A DNA stretch of 64,000 nt from Maea johnstoni (taxonomy: Eukaryota > Annelida > Polychaeta > Spionida > Magelonidae): contig OZ012685.1 in NCBI GenBank assembly GCA_963942565.1, forward strand, positions 42,153,714-42,217,713. Reading direction: 5' to 3'. Made by a program: the position numbers and the translations under genes. The notes under the pieces were generated by a model, which was given only the letters and a program-made list of their open reading frames with translations, searched no databases and was not told where the DNA came from. Positions 12,710-23,568 of the stretch are shown in pieces. Numbering within the stretch: position 1 is the stretch's first letter; every line of letters starts with the position of its first letter.

Positions 12710-12890
12710 CCTGGGTACCCATCACTAGTACTTTAAATTTCTACCAAAATCGTGTGCTGTAAGGTATTTCCTTTCGGGAACATCAGATTTCCCACCCAGA
12801 TGCTCTAGCTTAGTGTGTTAAGCAGACATGCATTGTATTCAAAAATCAAAATAGAAAGTGTGGTAACCTCAAGCAGCCAAGTTAAGGTTC
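12710..12890. repeat. Inter-unit block shared with 40,010-40,205
   Basis: This block (cgtgtgctgt, agcagacatgca, attcaaaaatca, ctcaagcagc) lies downstream of the truncated GFA copy and matches 40,010-40,205, which lies just upstream of the unit that carries the intact gene at 42,254. It is therefore a spacer between head-to-tail units. No coding signal. Confidence 0.65.
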
Positions 12891-13390
12891 TTCAGTACAG
12901 CATAGCGGCGCCACTGGTCTCCTCAATCGGCTGCAGATGGTCTGACTAGTCCTAACCGCAGACACCCCAATCTCAAGCAAGGGCGCGTTTTTTTCAACCT
13001 TGACCACATTCATGCCTGTGATCCCAAACATTGACCTGGCTAATTAAGGCATTCTCCTGTGTTCCTAGTTATTTTTAAAATTAGCCAAAAGTGAACTGTT
13101 GGTCGAAAACCAATTAAAAATCAAAGAACGTCTCCTTTGCAAGCCCTATTAATGCACGACTGAAATTAAGTTTATTTTGGTCACAGGCACGAGTCACGAC
13201 CGAGTGAGTATTTTGGTGCACCTGATCAGTTCAGGCATAAACTGTATAGAGTTGGCAGCATGATATGAGTTTATTTTGCGGTATGTCTGTGGGTATGGTT
13301 ACAAACAAACCCATATTGGACTTCAAAAACCTTACTGTTGCATAATTTGGTCGTCAAATCTAAACGTTTGGATGCTGTAATTTTCCCTTT

Positions 13391-13455
13391 ATTCTATTAC
13401 GTCACATGCACTTCCGGAATTACCTGAGATTGAGTTGGCGCGAAACCAGTTAGTG
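13391..13455. repeat. DIRS left terminal repeat
   Basis: Contains gttggcgcgaaaccagt, which recurs inverted near 18,072-18,090 at the other end of the element. Its outer part is complemented at 17,816-17,850 in the internal complementary region. Confidence 0.8.
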
Positions 13456-13630
13456 TGTTGGGCGCAGCCTAACTGTTCAGGTCACATTTTGTGTATCTCG
13501 AACAATTACTAGTCAGTACATTGGTTTGTTGGTCAGGCGTGGCCTGACTTAATTGGTTAATTTGCTGCTTCATTTCGTTTGTAGCTTAGTTTAAAATTTC
13601 TTTTCATCAAAATTTCAGGACTTTGGCTTT

Positions 13631-14866
13631 ATGGCTGAAGCAATGGTTTCTAAAGGACAGACTGTAGATATGCAGTCTAAATCTGACTCTGGTGTACCCA
13701 GGCATAGTTCTAGACGAAAAAGTTCTAGTACAGTTATTTCTAGTGGAAGTACTCCAAAACAAGTTTCTGAGGAAACTGATAAAGGGGAAGCTTCTAGTGC
13801 TACTAGGACAAAACCTCCAGCAACTTCAGTTTTGGAAAGTAGTTCAGAGATTCTTCAAAAACTTAATCAAATATTAGTGAAACAGAATGAGCAGGAACAG
13901 GCTTTGTCATCAGTTACAACTAAGGTGGATGAGTTATACTACTACGATGACACTGGAGTTAAAGAGTCTCATTCGTGGAATGAGCATGATATGCCTGATG
14001 AGGAAATGGAGGTAGATGATACTACAGTTGTGTCCCAGCTTGACAAAGCTGATAAGGACGGTGGTGAACCTCCTTGTAAGAAAAGTAAGACTGAAGATGT
14101 CAGTGAATCAAAATTCAAGAATTTGACTGAACAATATGAGTTAAAAGAGAAGACAGTGGAATCTGTAAATTCAGATTTATCTGATACTGTAAATAAGATC
14201 TTTTGGGAAGGTCTTCCTGATGAGAAGTATCAGGATATGATCAAAAATCTGCACAGGCCTGACAATTGCAAAGCATTAGTCAAAATCAAAGTGAATTCTT
14301 TGGTTTGGAATGTATTGAGGCCTCAAACCAGATCTCAGGATGTTCAGATGCAAAATGTTCAGGAGGCTCTTGTGAAGGGCAGCGTTTTGATAACTAAACT
14401 GGCCGATAAATTAGGTAGCTTGCAAGATGTTGATCAAGAAACAATTTCTTTGGCCACTGATGCGTTGGCTATACTTGGTCACTCTAACAAACTTTTGAAT
14501 CAGAAACGTAGAGATATGATAAAGCCTGATATATGTGAAAGCTATAAGCACCTTTGCTCTCCTACTACTCTCCTAACATCTCAATTGTTTGGAGATGATT
14601 GTTCTAAGAATGTAAAAGACATTCAAGATGTGAACAAAGTAGGCAACACTCTAACAGGTAGGGGCAGGGGTAGGCGAAGAGGAGGTCGTTTTGGACCCCG
14701 AGGTATAGGCCGAGGAAGAGGTCAATATCGTGGAAGAGGATTCAGTCATGGCCGAAACAATTCATGGTCTGGTAGCGGCTGGAATCAGAATTGGTCTGGG
14801 AATTGGAACCAGAATTTTTCTCAGAAAGACAAGCACGGCAAGCAGGGCCCAAAGGACCTGAAGTAG
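13631..14866 (+). CDS. DIRS gag-like frame
   Basis: A 411-residue frame at the 5' end of the DIRS element. The N-terminal third is Ser/Thr/Lys-rich and probably disordered, followed by an acidic segment and a helical region at about 120-330. The C-terminus (about 335-411) is rich in RGRG/RGG repeats and Trp/Asn, suggesting RNA binding. It overlaps the next frame by 76 bp. Assignment as a gag-like protein rests on position and composition. Confidence 0.75.
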   Translation: MAEAMVSKGQTVDMQSKSDSGVPRHSSRRKSSSTVISSGSTPKQVSEETDKGEASSATRTKPPATSVLESSSEILQKLNQILVKQNEQEQALSSVTTKVDELYYYDDTGVKESHSWNEHDMPDEEMEVDDTTVVSQLDKADKDGGEPPCKKSKTEDVSESKFKNLTEQYELKEKTVESVNSDLSDTVNKIFWEGLPDEKYQDMIKNLHRPDNCKALVKIKVNSLVWNVLRPQTRSQDVQMQNVQEALVKGSVLITKLADKLGSLQDVDQETISLATDALAILGHSNKLLNQKRRDMIKPDICESYKHLCSPTTLLTSQLFGDDCSKNVKDIQDVNKVGNTLTGRGRGRRRGGRFGPRGIGRGRGQYRGRGFSHGRNNSWSGSGWNQNWSGNWNQNFSQKDKHGKQGPKDLK

Positions 14867-16950
14867 AAGGTGCCTCCAATGAATCGGATACCACTGAGGT
14901 GAGGACAAATGATACTAACAATGCACATAACATAAAATTTGAAGCAGGCCGATTGAAGAATTTTATTACCAACTGGGAGAAGATAACCAGTGATCAATCT
15001 GTTTTGCAAATTGTACAAGGAATGGAAATAGATTTTGTTGATTTGCCAGAACAAAACAGATTGCCATATCAAAATCATTTCAATAAAGTAGAAGAAAACG
15101 CAATAGATTTGGAGATTCAAGAACTATTGAAATCTAAAGTTTTAGAGTATACTGAACACTCTGAAGGAGAATATGTTTCTACAATTTTCTCTAAGCCTAA
15201 ACCTGATGGCTCTATCAGATTTATTTTGAATTTGAAAACACTGAATAAGTCTGTTGAATATCATCATTTTAAGATGGACACATTGAAAAGTGCCATTAAA
15301 CTGATGAAGCCAGGAGCATTTATGGCGTCTATAGATTTGCGTCATGCTTACTATTCAGTGCCAATAAAACGGTGTTTCAGGAAATACTTAAAGTTTCGTT
15401 GGAAAGGGAAACTTCTTCAATTTACCTGCTTGCCAAATGGCTTATCATCAGCTCCACGTCAATTTACTAAACTAATGAAACCTGTTTATGCTACACTCAG
15501 GAAAATGGGTTACACTAATTTAGGCTATATTGATGACAGTTTTATGTCAGAAGATACATATCAGGAATGTTCTGATAATGTGGCTAACACTGTGAGTTTG
15601 ACATCAGAGCTGGGATTTATAGTACATCCTAAAAAATCTGTGTTTGAGCCTACTCACATACTAGTCTTTTTAGGGTTTCTGTTGGATACTATTAATATGA
15701 CTGTAAAGTTGACAGCAAAAAAGGCCCAAAAGACTAAAAAGCTAGTAGAATCATTATTGAAGAAGAAAAAAGCCACAATTAGAGAGGTTGCATCTGTGAT
15801 TGGTAAATTAGTGTCAAGTTTTCCTGGGGTGCCATATGGGCCATTATTCTATAGGAAATTAGAATGTGAGAAAATTTTGGCATTAAAGTACAACAAAGGA
15901 AATTATGATGCGTTTATGACTGTATCAGAAAATATGAAATCTGATCTAGTTTGGTGGAGTCATAATATTGACACTCAGTATTCTCCAGTTTCTCATGGTA
16001 ATCCTGATATAGAAATATCAGCAGATGCTAGTCTAGAAGGCTGGGGAGGATCATTTGGTTCTCGGTCTACTGGAGGAAGATGGAAAATGGAAGAAATGGC
16101 ACATATCAACTGTTTAGAGTTGTTAGCCATATTTTATACACTAAAAGCATTTTGTAAAACAATGACTTCCATTCATATCAAAATTCTGTCTGACAATACC
16201 ACGGCAGTGGCATATATTAATAACATGGGGGGAATAAAATCTCTTCCATGTAATGATATTGCTCGGCAAGTTTGGTTTTGGTGCATGGAAAGAAATATTT
16301 GGATATCAGCAGCCCACATTCCAGGGAAAACTAATGTTTTACCTGATTGGGAGTCCAGAAACTTTTCAGACAATACTGAGTGGCAATTGAATCCACAAAT
16401 ATTTCAACGAATTATTCAGAGGCTGGGGGTACCAAATATTGATCTGTTTGCATCTAGGCTGAATGCTCAAGTAGAGACGTTTGTTTCCTGGAAACCTGAT
16501 CCCCAGTCTCTTCATATTGATGCATTCTCTATATCTTGGAGTGGATGGTTTATTTATGCTTTCCCTCCTTTCAGCCTCATCGGACAGTCCATTCAGAAAA
16601 TCCGACAGGATCAAGCACAGGGAATTGTGATAGTTCCTCTTTGGCCAACGCAGCCTTGGTACACCTCGCTTTTACAAATGATCACACTTACGCCTCTCAT
16701 TCTTCCCAAGAAATCCAGTTTATTGCTAAACCCTCATGTAGCAGGGAATCATCCTCTAATAAAACAAATGACATTGATTGCATGTCTAGTATCAGGAAAG
16801 GGTTCAGAGAGCAAAAGTTATCGGAAAGGACTATCAACATCATCATGCAATCCTGGAGATCTTCAACTAAGAAGCAGTACAAAACATATATCAACAGATG
16901 GTTTTCTTACTGTCATAAAAGGAAAATTAGTGCGGTTCGAGCATCTGTAG
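14791..16950 (+). CDS. DIRS reverse transcriptase / RNase H frame
   Basis: A 719-residue frame. Reverse transcriptase motifs are seen at about residues 130-260 (FILNLKTLNK, ASIDLRHAYYSVP, LPNGLSSAPRQFTKLM, LGYIDDS), followed by an RNase H domain (ISADASLEGWGG, HINCLELLAI, LSDNTTAVAYINNMGG, AAHIPGKTNVLPDWESR). A DIRS-typical C-terminal region follows (LFASRLNAQVETFVSW, DAFSISW, AFPPFSLI). The frame overlaps the recombinase frame extensively, as is usual in DIRS1-like elements. Actual translation may begin downstream of the first ATG. Confidence 0.9.
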   Translation: MVWELEPEFFSERQARQAGPKGPEVEGASNESDTTEVRTNDTNNAHNIKFEAGRLKNFITNWEKITSDQSVLQIVQGMEIDFVDLPEQNRLPYQNHFNKVEENAIDLEIQELLKSKVLEYTEHSEGEYVSTIFSKPKPDGSIRFILNLKTLNKSVEYHHFKMDTLKSAIKLMKPGAFMASIDLRHAYYSVPIKRCFRKYLKFRWKGKLLQFTCLPNGLSSAPRQFTKLMKPVYATLRKMGYTNLGYIDDSFMSEDTYQECSDNVANTVSLTSELGFIVHPKKSVFEPTHILVFLGFLLDTINMTVKLTAKKAQKTKKLVESLLKKKKATIREVASVIGKLVSSFPGVPYGPLFYRKLECEKILALKYNKGNYDAFMTVSENMKSDLVWWSHNIDTQYSPVSHGNPDIEISADASLEGWGGSFGSRSTGGRWKMEEMAHINCLELLAIFYTLKAFCKTMTSIHIKILSDNTTAVAYINNMGGIKSLPCNDIARQVWFWCMERNIWISAAHIPGKTNVLPDWESRNFSDNTEWQLNPQIFQRIIQRLGVPNIDLFASRLNAQVETFVSWKPDPQSLHIDAFSISWSGWFIYAFPPFSLIGQSIQKIRQDQAQGIVIVPLWPTQPWYTSLLQMITLTPLILPKKSSLLLNPHVAGNHPLIKQMTLIACLVSGKGSESKSYRKGLSTSSCNPGDLQLRSSTKHISTDGFLTVIKGKLVRFEHL

Positions 16951-17759
16951 AAGTAGGGCTTGATTTTCTGTCTGAACTGTTTGAAAATGGACTTGGATAT
17001 AGTGGTTTAAACACTGCTAGGTGTGCATTATCTTTGTTGTTGAAGGCTAAAAATTCAGTGACATTTGGGTCTAATCCCTTAGTGGTGCAGTTTTTTGAAG
17101 CTGTTTATAATTTGAGGCCTTTTGTCCCAAGGTATAAGTCTACCTGGGATGTGGGGAAGTTGTTGGATTATTTGAAAACTCTGTCTCCAGTTGAGGATTT
17201 GAGTTTGAAGAACTTGACGTTGAAAACTGTTTCTCTTCTAGCACTTATTTCAGCGTATAGAGCACAAAGTTTGCACTTGTTGGATTTGAATTGTTTGACT
17301 ATTGATGAGACTAACAACAGGTTCACATTTAGGATAAGTGAACATATTAAACAAAGCCGCCCAGGCTATATTGTTCCAGAATTGGAGTTAATTCCATTTT
17401 CCCAAGATAATAGACTTTGTGTTATAACTGTTATTAAAGAATACATACAACGAACAAAAGCCCTTCGTAAGAGTGAGACAAAACTTTTTGTTAGTTTCGT
17501 GAGGCCGTACAGTAGAGTTACAACAGCCACCATCAGTAGGTGGATCAAGACATGTTTGTGCCGAGCAGGGATTGATACAAGCATCTTCAAGGCTCATAGT
17601 GTTCGATCTGCAGCTACATCCAAGGCAAAGAGTAGTCTTGTTCCTATTGATGTCATTTTGAAAGCTGCAGGGTGGTCATCGGAATCTACATTTGCTAGAT
17701 TTTACGACAAAGAAATACAGTCGGAAATTGGGCAGTTTGCTACTGCAGTGTTAAGTTAA
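16536..17759 (+). CDS. DIRS tyrosine recombinase frame
   Basis: A 407-residue frame whose C-terminal two thirds is a phage-integrase-type tyrosine recombinase. Catalytic features visible include the first arginine in LISAYRAQSLHLL, the HxxR box in KAHSVRSAATSKAK, and a terminal tyrosine in FARFYDKEIQ, preceded by a typical AAGWSSESTF segment. The enzyme integrates the circular DNA intermediate of DIRS elements. The first about 75 residues overlap the upstream frame and may not be used. Confidence 0.9.
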   Translation: MEWMVYLCFPSFQPHRTVHSENPTGSSTGNCDSSSLANAALVHLAFTNDHTYASHSSQEIQFIAKPSCSRESSSNKTNDIDCMSSIRKGFREQKLSERTINIIMQSWRSSTKKQYKTYINRWFSYCHKRKISAVRASVEVGLDFLSELFENGLGYSGLNTARCALSLLLKAKNSVTFGSNPLVVQFFEAVYNLRPFVPRYKSTWDVGKLLDYLKTLSPVEDLSLKNLTLKTVSLLALISAYRAQSLHLLDLNCLTIDETNNRFTFRISEHIKQSRPGYIVPELELIPFSQDNRLCVITVIKEYIQRTKALRKSETKLFVSFVRPYSRVTTATISRWIKTCLCRAGIDTSIFKAHSVRSAATSKAKSSLVPIDVILKAAGWSSESTFARFYDKEIQSEIGQFATAVLS

Positions 17760-17814
17760 TTAAGGTTAGTATTGGCCTTTTTCAGTTATGGTCTTATTGC
17801 ACTGCTTTAAAGTC

Positions 17815-17930
17815 TCAGGTAATTCCGGAAGTGCATGTGACGTAATAGAATCCCCCAATTAAACGAGCTTTACGTAGTAAAGTGAAGTTTGATAGTGATT
17901 CTATTAGTCACAGCACGGAAGGAATTAACT
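17815..17930. repeat. DIRS internal complementary region
   Basis: The first part (gtaattccggaagtgcatg) is the complement of the left terminal repeat. The second part (tcacagcacggaagg) is the complement of the right terminal repeat near 18,107-18,125. Such a bridge sequence is used by DIRS elements to restore their ends during circularisation. Confidence 0.8.
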
Positions 17931-18071
17931 GCCCACCTCATTTGAAAGCGACAATTTTGTTGCTTCCCTCCCTCATAGCATTGCTATGATATTCTTGTAT
18001 TTATGTGTTATTTTATATATTGCATGTTGTACTCTAGTGGGTGCAATTGCGACCATTTTTGCTTTAAAGTA

Positions 18072-18180
18072 CTGACTGGTTTCGCGCCAACTCAATCTCA
18101 GTTAATTCCTTCCGTGCTGTGACTAATAGAATCCCTATCAAACTTCACCTTACTACGTAAAGCTCGTTTAATTGGGGGAT
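18072..18180. repeat. DIRS right terminal repeat
   Basis: Begins actggtttcgcgccaac, the inverted counterpart of the left end, and continues through a segment complementary to 17,845-17,930. The outer boundary near 18,180 is estimated from where complementarity stops. Confidence 0.7.
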
Positions 18181-18384
18181 TTTGATCAATATTTTCGTTT
18201 GTTTTGCACTATCCAGCAGTTCAATGTTATGGTTTTCATGCAGGTTGGGTGTCTTCGTGCTCTGCACCTATGCATTATATAGACCCTCGGATATGATGGG
18301 CATACAGCCTGATACAGGCTGTATTCTAGGGAGGTCGGTTAACACTCTTTAAGCCCCTACTGAAGCACCTTAAGGAAAACCTAT

Positions 18385-18640
18385 AGTTGAGACACCAACA
18401 CCACATAGATTGGATAGCATTTGTTAGAGAGAGGACAAGAATGCTAAAATAGCAGATGGGTTATTTTGAGTGTGCTACCATCATAACAGCCTTAAATGTC
18501 AATTGACATTGACAGGCCACACTTTGGTTACTTCCCTTTTTAGAATTTACATTTTATTCTTATTCTTACTTGATCTTTTTAACAGTCAATTCGCTTCAGC
18601 GACTTTCAAATGGAATCTAAGTGGTTTTCTGATTGGCTAA
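18385..18640 (+). other. Upstream block of a GFA unit
   Basis: Shared with 12,340-12,480, with 40,235-40,500 and partly with 32,590-32,760 (gggttattttgagtgtg, ctaccatcataacagcc, gcgacttt, gattggctaatcagc). Position and conservation suggest the region upstream of the first exon; a CCAAT-like gattgg is present, but no promoter can be proven. Confidence 0.45.
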
Positions 18641-18656
18641 TCAGCTGCGTGCCATT

Positions 18657-18785
18657 AAACAAATGCAACATCTCTGTGGGGTGGCCAGCATGATAGTATC
18701 CCCCGAGGGAGCTTTGTCACCCGAGGGCAAAGCAAGAGGGGGATACAATCATGCTGGCCACCCCACAGAGATGTTGCATTTGTTT
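18657..18785. repeat. 48-bp near-perfect hairpin (fold-back element)
   Basis: Arms 18,657-18,704 and 18,738-18,785 are inverted copies with one mismatch (ctgtggggtggccagcat is the core). The 33-bp loop contains a further GCTTTG/CAAAGC stem. The related unit near 40,500 lacks it, so it is part of an insertion of roughly 560 bp (about 18,650-19,215) into the GFA unit's upstream region. Confidence 0.85.
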
Positions 18786-19614
18786 TATTATATCGAACAA
18801 CGTCATACCACGCAGTATTTTGATATCCTCCTCCCCCACTTCCTTAAAGCGGCCTGCTGCTTGGGGTGCTGCCATTACTGCCAATTTAGCACTAATAAAG
18901 GCAACGATGAAGGATCAATGTTATTTTCTTTATCGTTGTTCTCAACAATAAGAAAATTCCATTGTTGACTGCGGCATTCTGCTCAGGCCTTGACATACTT
19001 TCGCCACGCGTGGGGATCTTGAAAGCATGACGTCCTCAACAATAGAGGGAATCATGAAACGGCAGGTTTACAATTCACAGTTCCTTGACAACGGGCGTCA
19101 TTACGTCGAATGGTGACCGCTGTCAAGGAACCTACAAAGACACAGGTAGCCAGCATTTTTGACACATGGCTCTCATCCAATAGGATAAGAGTATCCTCAC
19201 GTGAGGTATAATAAACATGTTTGTAAACTGCCCTATGATTTCAGGATTACTTGTTCAACCTTTCACTGTATATCATTGGACTAAAAGTGGAAATTCCTTA
19301 AAATATGTCCAACTCCTCTACAGTCTGTAGTGCTTGATCATGTTTCAAATACAAATGTACTTGATCATGTGACTGCGCCATACAAATATCGTGAGGAAAG
19401 TCCTAATATAACGCTGCCAGGATAAAAAAGGCACTTTGACCCATTTGAAGTTGTCAAGCTTTGGTAAGGGCAATAACCCCTCATCTGTCAAATCTAAAAA
19501 CCTTCATATATGTATCTTACTACTGGAAGGACGTGTGTGTAAACATATTGATAACCATGCAAACTTTTAAAAAATCTGTTTGTTGACAGACCTTGTCTAT
19601 GCTTCAGATAAGAA

Positions 19615-19775
19615 CGCGTTAAAAGAAGTGGGCTGTGTCACTGTCTGGAGCAAATTCCATTGCCACCCGGACTACAGACTTTCAGTCAAGAAACGCACTT
19701 TGCGCTGAGAAGAACGTTCTCCGTTTAGAGCCATCAACTGACATAATCAACGCGACCTCGTACTGCTCTCAACAC
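19615..19775 (+). other. Conserved first-exon-like segment of a GFA unit
   Basis: Homologous to the other first-exon segments. It ends AACAC|GTGCGT, whereas most copies read AACAG|GTACGT, so the donor looks weakened at the last exon base. A GFA coding exon with an acceptor (TCTCTTTCAG) starts 1.4 kb downstream at 21,162, but that copy is a pseudogene. Confidence 0.5.
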
Positions 19776-21179
19776 GTGCGTAACAGTTTAGAATGATAGA
19801 AATTCAAAAATATTCAAAATATTTGAATTCAAATATTCATTTTTTGCATATTTTCCCCACTGATCTAAAAGGTACAGTACCGACATTTAGTTCCTGCAGC
19901 AGTCGACCGGACGTCTGTCAGTGCCTGGTGGTACAAAACTTATGGATAACATGTCAAAAAATGACCCAAGCACATCAATGACCTTAACGTAGTTTGCTAA
20001 TAAAATCTTCATTCAATTTGGAGATAGTTCATGCATCCATGTCCATGAAACTGGGTGTCAATCGGGCGTGCGGTCGTGTAGTATGCCTGGACTGCCCAGG
20101 CATTTAGTGCAGGAGTTAAATGTCGGCACTGTACGTAACAATCAGTTAAAATCTATACGATATCGAAATTAGTTCAAATTTTAAATTCAAAAGTTACTTA
20201 CTTGCTTTAGTTTTTTTGAGGGGGGAGGGAGGGTGGGTTGTTGATAGATGTATAAGAAGAGCAACTGATTAGAGAAGTTCGAAGGCGCTCCATCGAAACT
20301 TACTTTTTTATAGTTTTTAATGAAATTCTGACAACTAAATCCTATCGCACAGTTGTAGTTGGTAAAAGCATTTGAGATTATCTCGTCTCGTCATTCCTTT
20401 ATTCATAATCTCTCGTCGTATCGCAACACTACTTTTGTTTGTGTATTTACCTTAACCTACTTACACCAGGAGCATACCTTTTTACATAGTTTGTTACAAA
20501 TGCGAACATCTTGATATCAAAGCATATTTTAGAGAAATATCCGATCGATAGTTGTCGTTCCTGTTGTGGTTAACAATTCCCCCTTACATATTTCTAAACA
20601 TTTCGCCATTTGATGAGTTATATTTCTAGGTTTCAGACTATATGTGCATTCCAGATCTGAAAACGTAAATACTTCTCTATCGTTTTGTCCTTGTTGTAAT
20701 TCTCTACTAATGCTATACGGCTTGTGAACCCAGCAGTGTAACTTAAACATTGAGATGATCAAATAACTATGGTTATTAGTCTTATTCGGCAATACGCGTA
20801 TGTTCGTAAATGTTACTACACTAGGGTTGGTGATCCATAAGTTAATTTTGTAGGTACTATATGTAGGTACTTCATTGACTGTACATTGTAGTTCGAAAAC
20901 AATACAAACATACATCCCTCACTATTCACAAACCACCCACACAGTATTCTGAGAATCAATTTTAAATAGTTGATTTTTTCTTTGCATCGAGTCATGAAAG
21001 TATGTTGGTCATTATTGTGAAAATAGCAGGAATTTGGATGGAAACTCAAAATGGGTGATGTGTTTAATTGCGATAAATATCAAAATGTTTTGTGAAAACG
21101 AACAGATATCATCATAGGTGCAGTTCTCCGAAAGATTCTAAATAAAAATTATCTCTTTCAGTTTTGGGGATTTAGGAGG

Positions 21180-21611
21180 ATGAGTTCTAAGGAGAAGCAC
21201 ACTAGTAGTTGCATCTGTGGGGGTTTCAAGTATGAGATCACGGGAAAGGTGGAGATACTCGTAAATTGCCACTGCAACAACTGCCAGAAAGCGACTGGTG
21301 CATGTTTTTACACGGTCTTCCTGGTTCCCAAGACATGAGTGAAGTTCACAGAAAGAAGCACGATCAAGCTCTACGAGAGCTCTGCGACATGTCGACGCTA
21401 TTTTTGCAGCAGGTGTGGTTGCTCAGCATGGGATGAGAACGCGTGTGACCCGAAGGTGTACTACTTAAGCGCTGGCAGTTTTGATGGCGACCCAGGAATT
21501 AAGACGACTGGCGAAATGTATGTCAAATACAAGAAACCATGGCAACAGCTGGACCCCAATGCGTCCAATTCTGGAGAAGGTGAAATCTGGGAGACTGTGG
21601 TTCTCAAATAA
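21180..21611 (+). pseudogene. GFA-family copy with a nonsense codon
   Basis: Aligned to the intact copy at 30,866, the frame starts at the ATG at 21,180, carries both CxC zinc motifs (SCICGGFKYEI, NCHCNNCQKATG), then meets TGA at 21,336-21,338 (codon 53). The intact copies have CGA (Arg) there, so this is a single CpG-to-TpG type change. After the stop the frame remains open to the natural end (VVLK, stop 21,609-21,611) and keeps FCSRCGC, suggesting recent inactivation. An acceptor-like TCTCTTTCAG ends at 21,161. A stop-suppressed or downstream-initiated product is conceivable but would lack the first zinc motif. Confidence 0.85.
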
Positions 21612-21934
21612 GGTACTGGACAATAAGAAGGTTCAGTGATTGTAGCGACATTTGTAACGCTTCAATGGCATATTGAAAATTGCTGGACAGTAAAAGAAAG
21701 TTGCTTGACAGTATTTAGTGCCATATAATGGATCGTGTACAGAATATTGTGCGGGTATTCATTTCCGTCTTAAAAGGTTAGAAAATTGAGGTGAAATAAT
21801 TTGTTCCAACATCCTTTGATGAATATAGAACATCGACTTTCGTGGAACATTTAAACCCCAACTAAGTCCATCCCTGCCATCATGGATTTCAGAAATGAGC
21901 TTTATTTGCAATTAATAACTGCAGTTTTATAGAC

Positions 21935-22902
<968 letters not shown>

Positions 22903-23568
22903 TTTCAAGGATCCTTTCATCGATTCAGACAATCAGTCGTATTAAAATTTCATGTTTGCTTATATTTTGAAAATGGTGTCAACGTGTTTACGATTAGATA
23001 GAATATTAGCTAAAACTATGAAACTCAACTAATAAATGGAAACTAAATCAACCATCGCCTTGGTTGTTGCATTGTCCAAATGGTCCATACACGTCAATGG
23101 AGAACTTTTGGATCACCTACCTGTAATATCCTTTCATGCTGCATCTTACTTAGGAATGTCCAATATCCATGGTTGACCTTTGCATAACATAGTATAGTTC
23201 ATATTGGTATATCCGTGCACCCACAGAGTAGTAAATATAAGAAAAACAAAGTTCTCTTGGGTGTAAAACACATAAGTATATTGTAGACGTTTCGGCCATA
23301 AAGCCTTTGCATAAGGCACCTCTCACAATAACATTATATATACCTTTTTGTTATTGTATTTGTAACACTGATATGCAGGCAGTTCTTGATGAAAGGTACA
23401 AGCATGCATGCATGCATTTTGTATTAAAAACAAATTTTCAGGAGAGGTCAGTGGTTCCCTGCCGTATCTTCTCCAGTAATTTCAGTTTCAAACCTTGATT
23501 GAGAGCAAGCAGCTCCAACTACCCTCGTTAATACTGTTAGCTTAAAAGAGTTATGAACAAGTGGTTAA

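Larger units (their letters stand above)
13391..18180 (+). mobile_element. DIRS-type tyrosine-recombinase retrotransposon, looks whole
   Basis: The element has non-identical inverted terminal repeats (about 13,391-13,455 and 18,072-18,180) and an internal complementary region (17,815-17,930) matching both ends, the arrangement expected of DIRS elements. Three overlapping plus-strand frames occupy the body: a gag-like frame, reverse transcriptase with RNase H, and a tyrosine recombinase. The frames are long and open, so it looks whole and the insertion is probably young. Members of this family integrate with the recombinase and usually leave no target duplication; none was seen. It splits the GFA-unit array between the truncated copy at 12.5 kb and the unit at 18.3-23 kb. 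Confidence 0.9.

Noticed and set aside
18633-18968. 111-codon frame through the hairpin
   Set aside because: Frame openness arises from the palindromic sequence; no homology seen.
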